Part shown: positions 1 through 6,665 of the stretch, piece after piece
How positions within the stretch are numbered: position 1 is the stretch's first letter
Layout of the letters: each line of letters opens with the position of its first letter
NCBI GenBank assembly: GCA_048550535.1
Contig: JBLYYN010000090.1
Span: 1-10,779 of the forward strand
Origin: CBDULX01 sp048550535
GTDB lineage: Bacteria; Pseudomonadota; Gammaproteobacteria; SZUA-229
Length of the DNA stretch: 10,779 nt
Direction of reading: 5' to 3'
Program-made: the position numbers and the translations under genes
Notes under the pieces: model-generated
What the model was told of the DNA's origin: nothing
What the model saw: only the letters and a program-made list of their open reading frames with translations
Database searches by the model: none

Positions 1-327
1 CGACGCATGCCGGACTATGTACACTACCTGACTCCTCAGTTCTCAGAAACCGATATCAACTTCCAGCGTGTATCCACAGTGGATACCTCCAATCCATTCA
101 TCGCCCGGGATATTCCGACTCCGGACGAAAGTTTTGTGGTTATTCGTTTCAAGGACCCGGCCAAATTCAATATCGACTTTCCATACCTGCTCAACATGAT
201 TCATGATTCATTCATGTCTCGTCGTAACACCATCGTTGTACCCGGTGGAAAAATGGGAATGTCGATGGAGGTCATACTGACGCCTATCATCCATGATATG
301 ATTGAAAAATCGAAAAAAGCTCGTTAA
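1..327 (+). CDS. Unidentified protein, probably 3' end of a gene cut by the window edge
   Basis: The frame is open from base 1 (two Arg codons precede the first ATG at 7) to a TAA at 325-327. The start may therefore be the ATG at 7 (106 residues) or lie outside the window; six bases are too few to judge a ribosome binding site. The visible protein is soluble-looking, without a signal peptide or membrane segment. It has alternating hydrophobic stretches (SFVVIRFKD around residue 42) and a basic C-terminus ending in KSKKAR. I do not recognise the family and assign no function. It is certainly the last gene of its transcript, because a strong terminator begins 19 bases after the stop codon. Codon use resembles the neighbours, so I take it as a real gene. 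Confidence 0.6.
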   Translation, partial: RRMPDYVHYLTPQFSETDINFQRVSTVDTSNPFIARDIPTPDESFVVIRFKDPAKFNIDFPYLLNMIHDSFMSRRNTIVVPGGKMGMSMEVILTPIIHDMIEKSKKAR

Positions 328-346
328 TCAATAGCTTTAACTGTTG

Positions 347-378
347 TTAAAAAGCCGGCCTCGATGCCGGCTTTTTAA
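347..378 (+). terminator. Rho-independent terminator after the first gene
   Basis: A perfect 13-bp inverted repeat (TTAAAAAGCCGGC, 347-359, with its complement at 366-378) encloses a 6-nt loop. The GC core GCCGGC is flanked by an A run on the left and a T run on the right (372-376, then more T after AA). The symmetry means it could also stop minus-strand transcription, but only the plus-strand gene ends here. Confidence 0.92.
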
Positions 379-400
379 TTTTTACTAAGCGGACTACAAT
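373..400 (+). promoter_or_regulatory. Candidate promoter for the FIST gene
   Basis: A good -10 box, TACAAT, lies at 395-400. A weak -35 match (TTTTAA or similar) falls in the T-rich trailing arm of the preceding terminator around 372-378. If this -10 is used, transcription would start at about base 407, which is the A of the ATG of the FIST gene. No Shine-Dalgarno sequence is visible upstream of that ATG, so the mRNA may be leaderless. This rests on motif inspection alone. Confidence 0.35.
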
Positions 401-406
401 CAGGCT

Positions 407-1522
407 ATGGACAAATTTCTTCTCGCACATAGCGCCAACAAAACCCATGCCGAACTGGTTGATGACTGTATAAAACAGCTGGGAGATATACCTCCTGAAA
501 CCACCCTCGGCTTTGTTTATGTCAGTGATTATCTGAACGAACAAATGCGGCCCATTCTCCAGGCGTTGCAAACACGTACAGGTATTCAGCACTGGGTAGG
601 CACTGTCGGTATGGGGATCATCGCTACCAAACAGGAATACTATGATCAGCCAGCACTGGCCGTCATGTTATGCGATATCAATGAAGAAGATTTCCGAATT
701 CTACCGAACATTGCCGACAGCCATGCCTTTAGCCCCGAACTTGAACACTGGTGCAGCCAGCATACTTTTCATGTTGGACTGATTCATGGCGGCCCGGAAA
801 ACCCCTATTTCAAAGCCAACATTGATGAATTTGCAGAACGTATTCCCGAAGCTTTTCTGGTAGGGGGAATTTCGTCATCCCGCGGTATGCACTACCATGT
901 GGCTGATAGCCTGCAACAGGATGGTATCTCCGGTATTTTATTTTCTGACCAGGTGAATATCATCACTAACCTGAGCCAGGGCTGTAGCCCCATAGGAACC
1001 AGGCATTTGATTACCGATGCCGAAGACAATGTCGCCTTAACACTGGACCATCGACCTGCCCTGGATGTACTGCAGGAAGACACCGGCGACCTCATAGCCA
1101 GAGACTGGGAAAGAGCATCCGGCTTTATCTTCGCCGGCTTGATGAATAAAAATTCCGATTCCGGCGATTACACCATACGCCAGCTCATAGGTGTGGATGA
1201 ACACGCCAAGGTTTTTATAATATCTGACAACCTGGAAGATCAGCAGGAGCTGGTGTTCTGTCGCTGCGACGGTATTTCAGCACAGGATGATTTACAACAC
1301 ATGCTGATGCAAGTTAAATCACGGCTAAAGAAGCCTCCCCGCGGTGGCATCTATGTTTCATGCCTGGGAAGAGGCCGAGTTCAATTTGGCGCCAACTCGG
1401 AAGAAGTGCGCCTGGTTCATTCTGTACTGGGCGACTTCCCACTGGTGGGTTTTTTCGCCAATGGCGAAATTCATAAAAACCAGTTGTATGGATTCACCGG
1501 CGTACTTACCCTGTTTTTATGA
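407..1522 (+). CDS. FIST N- and C-domain protein (putative small-ligand sensor)
   Basis: This 371-residue protein has the two-part FIST architecture. The FIST N-terminal domain spans roughly residues 25-205; its conserved pieces include GLIHGG (124-129), LVGGISSS (151-158) and the QGCSPIG turn (191-197). The FIST C-terminal domain spans roughly 215-365. It shows GGIYVSCLGRG (313-323), FG followed by the acidic stretch SEEV (327-334), and the hallmark PLVGFFANGEI (345-355). FIST domains are proposed, from genome context, to sense small ligands such as amino acids. This copy stands alone, with no fused histidine kinase, GGDEF or methyl-accepting domain, no signal peptide and no membrane segments, so it is probably cytoplasmic. 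The ATG at 407 gives a natural N-terminus but has no clear ribosome binding site. It is flanked by terminators on both sides and looks monocistronic. The ligand and any partner cannot be read from the sequence. Confidence 0.88.
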   Translation: MDKFLLAHSANKTHAELVDDCIKQLGDIPPETTLGFVYVSDYLNEQMRPILQALQTRTGIQHWVGTVGMGIIATKQEYYDQPALAVMLCDINEEDFRILPNIADSHAFSPELEHWCSQHTFHVGLIHGGPENPYFKANIDEFAERIPEAFLVGGISSSRGMHYHVADSLQQDGISGILFSDQVNIITNLSQGCSPIGTRHLITDAEDNVALTLDHRPALDVLQEDTGDLIARDWERASGFIFAGLMNKNSDSGDYTIRQLIGVDEHAKVFIISDNLEDQQELVFCRCDGISAQDDLQHMLMQVKSRLKKPPRGGIYVSCLGRGRVQFGANSEEVRLVHSVLGDFPLVGFFANGEIHKNQLYGFTGVLTLFL

Positions 1523-1541
1523 TCCTGGATTAATCAGCTGG

Positions 1542-1661
1542 ACAGCACGCAGAGTGGTTTTGCCAGCTTACCTGGCGTAGAAAAAAAATAAGGGAATGGC
1601 CGCTCCCTTACCGTTTTTTTGGCATAGCCAGGTAAGCTGGCAAGGCCGCTATGTGTGTTGT
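1542..1661. repeat. Long imperfect inverted repeat around a terminator hairpin
   Basis: The inner part of each arm is a perfect 17-bp inverted repeat: TTGCCAGCTTACCTGGC at 1560-1576 and its complement at 1627-1643. Outward the arms can still pair to 1542 and 1661. Nearly every difference is a transition that leaves a G-U pair in RNA, with only one true mismatch. Each 15-base core (GCCAG-N5-CTGGC, 1562-1576 and 1627-1641) is also a small hairpin by itself, so the RNA has two alternative folds. The loop of the large structure contains the bidirectional terminator at 1581-1620. Confidence 0.8.
1581..1620. terminator. Bidirectional rho-independent terminator
   Basis: The 7-bp stem TAAGGGA (1589-1595) pairs with TCCCTTA (1604-1610) around an 8-nt loop. 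On the plus strand it is followed, after CCG, by seven T (1614-1620) and would end the FIST transcript. On the minus strand it is followed directly by eight T (complement of the A run 1581-1588), so it works at least as well in that direction. No minus-strand gene ends here, so only the plus-strand use has an obvious job. Confidence 0.8.
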
Positions 1662-1690
1662 AGCGCATTCACCTGCCAGCTAAATTTAAT

Positions 1691-1719
1691 TTGAGATTTA
1701 TTACCATAAAATTATGCAC
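1691..1719 (+). promoter_or_regulatory. Weak candidate promoter for the tatD-like gene
   Basis: The AT-rich stretch after the terminator holds TTGAGA (1691-1696), close to a -35 consensus. Possible -10 elements are TAAAAT (1707-1712, better paired with ATTTAA at 1684-1689) and TATGCA (1713-1718, 16 bases after TTGAGA). A promoter must lie between the terminator at 1620 and the ATG at 1758, but no single pair of boxes is clearly best. Confidence 0.3.
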
Positions 1720-1757
1720 TTAAATACATCACTATGCGTTCAACTGGTTAATCCAGG

Positions 1758-2516
1758 ATGATCATAGACAGTCATTGCCATATCGACTTTGAAGCCTTTG
1801 ATGAAGACCGCGAACAGGTATTAAGCCGGGCTAATCGGCTCGGCATCCAGGCCATTATTGTGCCGGGCATCAGTGCCACTACCTGGCCAAGGGTAAAATC
1901 AGTTTGCCAGCAACACACAGGCTTATATCCTGCCTATGGACTACACCCCTATTTTATCGATCAACATTCCGTTCACGACCTGGCCATACTGGAACAATGG
2001 TTAAATGATGAAACGGCTGTTGCCGTCGGTGAGTGTGGCCTGGATTATTATTTAAAACATCTGGATAAAGACAAACAACTTCATTTATTTGAAGCACAGC
2101 TGGATATGGCCCTGAAACACCATCTTCCGCTGGTGATCCATGCGCGTAAAGCCACCGAGCAGGTCATTCAATGCCTTAAAGCCCGGCCTGGATTGGCAGG
2201 CATGATCCACAGCTACTCGGGTAGTTACCAGCAGGCCATGCAATTGATCGATATGGGGTTTTATCTCAGCTTCGGCGGTGCGGTAACCCACCCCAGAGCC
2301 AGCCGGCTAAGGCACATGGTGAGCAAGCTGCCACTGGATGCCCTGCTCATAGAGACCGATGCACCGGATCAGCCGGACGTGAATCACCAGGGTTTACGTA
2401 ATGAACCGAGCTACATTACCCATGTCATTGATCAGATTTCACAATTAAAAGACATAAGTCGTCAACAGCTTATCGATACGACTACGCGCAATGCACAATT
2501 GTTGTTCTCTTTATAG
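1758..2516 (+). CDS. TatD/YjjV-family metal-dependent hydrolase (putative deoxyribonuclease)
   Basis: This 252-residue TIM-barrel amidohydrolase is the usual length for TatD proteins. The metal ligands are in place: HxH at residues 6 and 8 (DSHCHID), Glu92 in GECGLDY (91-97), His128 in VIHAR, His151 in HSYSG (151-155) and Asp201 in ETDAP (199-203). GLHPYF (61-66) is also typical. Family members are Mg-dependent nucleases, shown for E. coli TatD as a 3'-5' exonuclease. This protein, with HSYSG and GLHP, resembles the YjjV branch more than TatD itself. The ATG at 1758 is fixed because HxH must sit within the first ten residues. No good ribosome binding site precedes it, and the start codon lies in one arm of an inverted repeat. 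The gene converges on the LOG-family gene with 17 bases between the stops and no terminator in that gap. Confidence 0.92.
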   Translation: MIIDSHCHIDFEAFDEDREQVLSRANRLGIQAIIVPGISATTWPRVKSVCQQHTGLYPAYGLHPYFIDQHSVHDLAILEQWLNDETAVAVGECGLDYYLKHLDKDKQLHLFEAQLDMALKHHLPLVIHARKATEQVIQCLKARPGLAGMIHSYSGSYQQAMQLIDMGFYLSFGGAVTHPRASRLRHMVSKLPLDALLIETDAPDQPDVNHQGLRNEPSYITHVIDQISQLKDISRQQLIDTTTRNAQLLFSL

Positions 2517-2533
2517 CCAGCCCAGCTCAGAAG

Positions 2534-3202
2534 TTATTCTTCATAAATCGATTTTATTTTTTCCAGCTTCCACGCACGGTGCTTATTAATCACTTTCACT
2601 ACTTCTTCCACGTCATCAGTCATGCACACCAGCTGTAAATCCGGCTCAGAAATCGCGCCATTATAGAGCAGGATGCTTTTGATCCAGTCATGTAAACCCC
2701 GCCAGTATTCTGTGCCAAACAGAATGAGTGGCATGGGATAGATTTTGTTGGTTTGCATCAGGGTGAGAGACTCAAAAAACTCATCCAGTGTCCCAAAACC
2801 ACCGGGCATACAGACATAGCCCATGGAATATTTCACAAACATGACTTTACGCACAAAGAAATAGCGGAATTCAAGCTTCTTATTCTGGTAAGGGTTAGGG
2901 TTCTGTTCGTGGGGCAGCTCGATGTTCAGCCCGATGGACTTGGCTCCTGCTTCATAGGCACCTTTATTGGCCGCTTCCATAATACCCGGGCCACCCCCTG
3001 TAATAATACTATAACCTTCTTTTGCCAGACGCCTGGCAATTTCTTCTGCTTTCTTGTAGTAGGGGTGTTCCGCTGAAGTTTGGGCCGATCCAAAAATAGA
3101 AATACCAAAACCAAGTCCCGACAGCTTGTCAAAACCCTCGGTAAACTCACTGATGATTCTGAACATACGCCAGGCTTCATCACCTTTGAAGTCGTCAATC
3201 AT
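2534..3202 (-). CDS. LOG / TIGR00730 family Rossmann-fold nucleotide phosphoribohydrolase
   Basis: The 222-residue protein has the signature of the LOG (lonely guy) family: GGGPGIMEAANKGA (69-82) and PGGFGTLDE (133-141), with the conserved Arg/Lys pair in RYFFVRK (113-119). Plant and bacterial LOG enzymes cleave the N-glycosidic bond of nucleoside 5'-monophosphates. Cytokinin-type substrates are known for some, and AMP or other nucleotide hydrolysis (PpnN-like) for others; the bacterial substrate here is unknown. I chose ATG at 3202. AGGGGG at 3210-3215 (minus strand) lies 7 nt upstream, an ideal spacing, whereas the in-frame GTG at 3208 is only 1 nt from it. It is the last gene of the glyQ operon but is separated from plsC by 92 bases holding a small hairpin, so it may be less tightly coupled or have its own promoter. 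It is probably cytoplasmic. Confidence 0.9.
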   Translation of the reverse strand: MIDDFKGDEAWRMFRIISEFTEGFDKLSGLGFGISIFGSAQTSAEHPYYKKAEEIARRLAKEGYSIITGGGPGIMEAANKGAYEAGAKSIGLNIELPHEQNPNPYQNKKLEFRYFFVRKVMFVKYSMGYVCMPGGFGTLDEFFESLTLMQTNKIYPMPLILFGTEYWRGLHDWIKSILLYNGAISEPDLQLVCMTDDVEEVVKVINKHRAWKLEKIKSIYEE

Positions 3203-3247
3203 TACCACGCCCCCTGTATCATTCTTATTGCTATTAAGAAGTATAGA

Positions 3248-3272
3248 CTAAGCCGAACCTTGTTCAGCTTAG
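3248..3272 (-). other. Hairpin between the acyltransferase and LOG genes
   Basis: CTAAGC-C-GAAC (3248-3258) and GTTC-A-GCTTAG (3262-3272) form a 10-bp stem with one internal mismatch and a 3-nt loop. No T tract follows in the minus direction, so it is not a convincing intrinsic terminator. It might stabilise or process the mRNA between plsC and the LOG gene. Confidence 0.4.
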
Positions 3273-3294
3273 GCCTATCAGGCAGGGCTTAAAT

Positions 3295-4050
3295 TCATCG
3301 CTTCCACAGCTTGGGGTTGCTGATTTCATCCATTTTATTACGAATCCAGATTTCGACTTGTTTCATCACTTCACTGGGGTCCCGTTGGTAGCCACTGATG
3401 GTAGGGCCAAATACCATGGTAATAGTACCTGGATATTTGAAGAAACTGTGGCGCGGCCAATACTCACCGGCGTTATGTGCGACGGGCAATATAGGATAAT
3501 CCGCTTTAGCCGCCAGCAAGGCACCACCCACTTTAAATTTACTTTTAACACCGGCAGGCACTCGAGTACCTTCTGGATAGAGCACGATCCAGCGCCCCCG
3601 ATCCAGCATCGCTTTCCCCTGCTCAATCAGCTGCTCCATGGCCTTTTTACCCGAGTTTCGATTGATAATAATAGGCTCGCAACTTTGTAATCCCCAACCA
3701 AATATCGGAACCCGCAGTAATTCTATTTTGGCCACCCAGACCTGCTCAGGTAAAAACTTCTGAAACGCCAGGGTTTCCCAGGTGGACTGATGGTTGCTGA
3801 GCACTATCGTCGCACCCTGGGGTATATTTTCCGTACCTTCCAGTTTGTAATCCACTTTGCACACGTATTTTAAAAATGACACATTGCTTTTGGCCCAGCT
3901 GGTGATAATTAGATAGCGGACTTTCAGTGGCAGGAAAAACAGAATTAATGCCGTACTCACTACCAGCACCAGACTGATAATATGATAAATCCAGAACAGT
4001 AGTGAACGGATAAATAAAATGAGCTTGGACGGTATGTTTACATCACTCAC
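3295..4050 (-). CDS. plsC: 1-acyl-sn-glycerol-3-phosphate acyltransferase (PlsC type)
   Basis: This 251-residue membrane acyltransferase would acylate lysophosphatidic acid to phosphatidic acid at the cytoplasmic face of the inner membrane. A strong hydrophobic segment covers about residues 15-42. The catalytic block I is NHQSTWE (86-92), so the usual His-x4-Asp is His87-x4-Glu92. EPIIINRNSG (125-134) matches the substrate-binding block, and LYPEGTR (157-163) is the third block. The Glu in block I is, from memory, common in a proteobacterial PlsC subgroup and probably does not mean loss of function. The start is a GTG at 4050 that overlaps the gmhB stop in a GTGA arrangement, indicating translational coupling. 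Neighbouring gmhB makes LPS core precursors, so both genes serve the envelope. Some relatives act in LPS or lyso-ornithine lipid acylation, so the exact acceptor is inferred. Confidence 0.88.
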   Translation of the reverse strand: MSDVNIPSKLILFIRSLLFWIYHIISLVLVVSTALILFFLPLKVRYLIITSWAKSNVSFLKYVCKVDYKLEGTENIPQGATIVLSNHQSTWETLAFQKFLPEQVWVAKIELLRVPIFGWGLQSCEPIIINRNSGKKAMEQLIEQGKAMLDRGRWIVLYPEGTRVPAGVKSKFKVGGALLAAKADYPILPVAHNAGEYWPRHSFFKYPGTITMVFGPTISGYQRDPSEVMKQVEIWIRNKMDEISNPKLWKR

Positions 4051-4595
4051 GAATCGGATTCTCCAAGAATTACATCGGCGACTTCGGCCAGGTCTTTAAA
4101 TACCGGCACACCAGATAGCTCTTCATCACCCGCCTGCAGAGTGCGCTCACCCTTACCTGTCCGCACCAGTACCGGACTGGCACCGGCTTTTCTGGCCGCC
4201 TGAATATCACGCAATGAGTCGCCAATGGAAGGCACTCCATCAAAACCACATTGAAAACGTGCGGCCAGATCATGATACATACCGACTTTAGGTTTACGAC
4301 AGTCGCAATCATCATTGGGACCATGGGGACAGAAAAAGACCGCCGCTACCTGGCCGCCGTATTGTTCAAGTAAGCCATCCATTTTTTTGTGCATAGCGTG
4401 CAGCGTTTCCAGATCGAACATGTGACGAGCAATACCCGACTGATTGGTCATCACCGCCAGTGTATAACCGGCCTGACACAACCGACCCATAGCCTGCAAG
4501 CTGCCCGCTATGGGCTCCCATTCATCCACTGACTTGATGTAGTCATCCGAGTCGACATTAATCACACCATCACGGTCGAGGATAATTAGTTTCAT
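4047..4595 (-). CDS. gmhB: D-glycero-beta-D-manno-heptose-1,7-bisphosphate 7-phosphatase
   Basis: The 182-residue HAD-superfamily phosphatase matches GmhB in length and motifs. It removes the 7-phosphate in the ADP-heptose pathway that supplies the LPS inner core. The catalytic aspartates are Asp7 and Asp9 in LDRDGVIN, the second HAD motif is TNQSG (50-54), RKPK (100-103) gives the conserved lysine, and GDSLRD (125-130) binds Mg. The GmhB zinc loop is intact, with Cys89, His91, Cys97 and Cys99 (CPH and CDC). The ATG at 4595 overlaps the glyS stop by four bases (ATGA), and the stop overlaps the plsC start likewise. The position after glyQ-glyS is conserved in gammaproteobacteria, which supports the name. 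The related histidinol-phosphate phosphatase domain is less likely, given the zinc loop and context. Confidence 0.93.
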   Translation of the reverse strand: MKLIILDRDGVINVDSDDYIKSVDEWEPIAGSLQAMGRLCQAGYTLAVMTNQSGIARHMFDLETLHAMHKKMDGLLEQYGGQVAAVFFCPHGPNDDCDCRKPKVGMYHDLAARFQCGFDGVPSIGDSLRDIQAARKAGASPVLVRTGKGERTLQAGDEELSGVPVFKDLAEVADVILGESDS

Positions 4596-6664
4596 GATTG
4601 CAGCCTGGACAGATCCGCCGCTTTCATAAACAGGGCATACAATTGCCCCAGCAGGGCGACACGATTGTTCTTCAGGGCTTCATCATCGGCCATCACCATG
4701 ACCTTATCAAAGAAACTATCGACAGCATCCCTCAAACCAGCCAGATGCTGTAAAGCCTGTTTGTAATCACCCTCTTCAAATAAGGGTGTTACGATATCTT
4801 CTATTACCAGTAATTGTTCATACAGCTCTGTTTCAGCCGGTTCCGACATTAAATTTTTATCTACTTTGTCAGGGTGAGTGCCATCGATTTTCTTCAGGAT
4901 ATTGCCAATACGCTTATGGGCTGCCGCCAGGCTATCCGCTTCCGCCAGTTGGCGGAAACTGTTAACCGCAAACACTCTGCGATCAAAATCCACAGGTGTA
5001 GTCGGCTTCAGAGCCACCACCGAATCAAACACATCTGCGCTGATATCCTGGTTCAGGTAATACACCCGCAGGCGCTCCAGCATGAAATCCAGAACCTCAT
5101 CTATAGCTTGACTGGCATCCGCCCTGTCGCCCAATGCTTCAGCCGCAAAACCCAGCATATCGCGTAAATCCAGGGGCATTTCTCGCTCAATTAAAATACG
5201 CAATATACCTAAGGTGGCCCGGCGCAGAGCAAAGGGATCTTTCTCTCCAGTGGGTTTCTGGCCGATGGCAAAGATACCGAGCAAGGTATCCAGCTTATCA
5301 GCCACTGCCAGTATCTGGCCGGTCATAGTCGCGGGTAATTCATCACCGGCAAAGCGGGGCATATATTGCTCATCCAGTGCAATAGCGACCTCCTCCGGTT
5401 CACCATCATTCAGTGCATAATAACGCCCCATGATGCCCTGCAGGTCAGGGAACTCATACACCATTTCCGACATGAGATCACATTTGGACAACAAGGCGGC
5501 TCGGTGAGCATGGTCGGCATTGACACCCAGCTCTATGGCGATTTGCTTGGCAATTTTTGCTACCCGGCGACTCTTGTCCCCCAGTGAACCGAGCTTGTTC
5601 TGAAACACCACTTTGTCCAGGGCGTTCAAGTGTGTTTCCAGCAGGTGCTTACAATCCTGGTTCCAGAAGAAGGCCGCATCGGACAATCTTGGGCGAATCA
5701 CCCGTTCGTTGCCTTCTTTTACCTTGGATATATCTTTACTGTCGATATTACTGATGGTAATAAAATGCGGCATAAGATTGCCCTCACCATCCAGTATCGG
5801 GAAATATTTCTGATGGTCCTGCATAGATGAAATCAGGGATTCTTTAGGCACCTTCAGAAAATGTTCATCGAAGTCACCGGCTACTGCTACTGGCCATTCC
5901 ACCAGCGCACTCACTTCTTGCAACAGATCCTCATCAATCAGCGCACGACCACCCAGTTGTTCGGCCGCCTGTTCCACCTGCTGACGAATGGCCTCACATC
6001 GCTGCGCCATGTCCACCAGGACAAAACCTTTCTGCTCCAGTAGTTCTTCGTAGTCCGCGGCCGACTTCAGCTTGATCGCTTTAGGATAGTGGAATCTATG
6101 TCCCCGGGTCAGGTTGCCCGGTTTCAAGCCCATGATGTCACCCGCAACCACTTTATTGCCATAGAGCAGGACCACCCAGTGCACCGGGCGTACAAACTCT
6201 TCACTTCGATCACCCCAACGCATACGTTTGGGTATGGGTAATTGTGCCAGTGACTGATTAATAATGTCTGCTAACAGCTCCGTGGTTGGCCGCCCCTGTT
6301 GATGATTGCGAAACACCAGCCATTCGCCCTTATCGGTTATAATGGTATCCAGCTGTTCCACCGTCACACCACAGGAACTGGCAAAACCAATCGCCGCTTT
6401 ACTCGGGCAGCCATCTTCACCAAAGGCTGCTTTCAGGGCTGGACCGCGTTTTTCAATTTCACGATCCGGCTGAGCATCTTCCGCGTCCCTCACTATCACT
6501 GCCAGGCGTCTGGGCGAAGCCAGTTGACGTACTTCACCGTGCACAATATCAGCGTTTTTCAATCCACTGCTGATGCCATCGGCAAAGGCCTGACTTAATG
6601 TCGACAAGGCTTTGGGTGGCAGCTCTTCGGTACCTATCTCGACCAGTATATCGGCTTTACTCAT
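4592..6664 (-). CDS. glyS: Glycyl-tRNA synthetase beta subunit
   Basis: The beta chain of the heterotetrameric bacterial GlyRS is 690 residues here, against 689 in E. coli. It contributes to tRNA-Gly recognition and supports the catalytic alpha chain. The N-terminus reads MSKADILVEIGTEELPPKAL, a family hallmark. Further conserved blocks are LASPRRLAV (48-56), RGPA (73-76), RFVRPVHW-like EEFVRPVHW (155-163), SSMQDHQKYFPI (279-290), an HD-like region around 385-420 with CDLMSEMVYEFPDLQG, and GEKDPFALRRATLGILRI (473-490). The C-terminal anticodon-binding DALR-type domain covers roughly 570-690. A longer frame reaches back to 6745 inside glyQ, but the ATG at 6664 gives the correct N-terminus. AGGGGAG (6674-6680, minus strand) lies 9 nt upstream of it. 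One base separates it from the glyQ stop, and it overlaps gmhB by four. Confidence 0.97.
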   Translation of the reverse strand: MSKADILVEIGTEELPPKALSTLSQAFADGISSGLKNADIVHGEVRQLASPRRLAVIVRDAEDAQPDREIEKRGPALKAAFGEDGCPSKAAIGFASSCGVTVEQLDTIITDKGEWLVFRNHQQGRPTTELLADIINQSLAQLPIPKRMRWGDRSEEFVRPVHWVVLLYGNKVVAGDIMGLKPGNLTRGHRFHYPKAIKLKSAADYEELLEQKGFVLVDMAQRCEAIRQQVEQAAEQLGGRALIDEDLLQEVSALVEWPVAVAGDFDEHFLKVPKESLISSMQDHQKYFPILDGEGNLMPHFITISNIDSKDISKVKEGNERVIRPRLSDAAFFWNQDCKHLLETHLNALDKVVFQNKLGSLGDKSRRVAKIAKQIAIELGVNADHAHRAALLSKCDLMSEMVYEFPDLQGIMGRYYALNDGEPEEVAIALDEQYMPRFAGDELPATMTGQILAVADKLDTLLGIFAIGQKPTGEKDPFALRRATLGILRILIEREMPLDLRDMLGFAAEALGDRADASQAIDEVLDFMLERLRVYYLNQDISADVFDSVVALKPTTPVDFDRRVFAVNSFRQLAEADSLAAAHKRIGNILKKIDGTHPDKVDKNLMSEPAETELYEQLLVIEDIVTPLFEEGDYKQALQHLAGLRDAVDSFFDKVMVMADDEALKNNRVALLGQLYALFMKAADLSRLQS

Positions 6665-6665
6665 T

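Noticed and set aside
3203..3208. GTG start for the LOG-family gene
   Set aside because: It is only 1 nt from the AGGGGG ribosome binding site, while the ATG at 3202 is at ideal spacing.
3609..3800. Inactive acyltransferase because block I has Glu instead of Asp
   Set aside because: The substitution is conservative, the other blocks are intact, and I recall His-x4-Glu in other proteobacterial PlsC proteins.
4874..6598. Plus-strand open frames opposite glyS (for example 4874-5167, 5613-5813 and 6299-6598)
   Set aside because: They lie antisense to a full-length, highly conserved gene and encode no recognisable domains.
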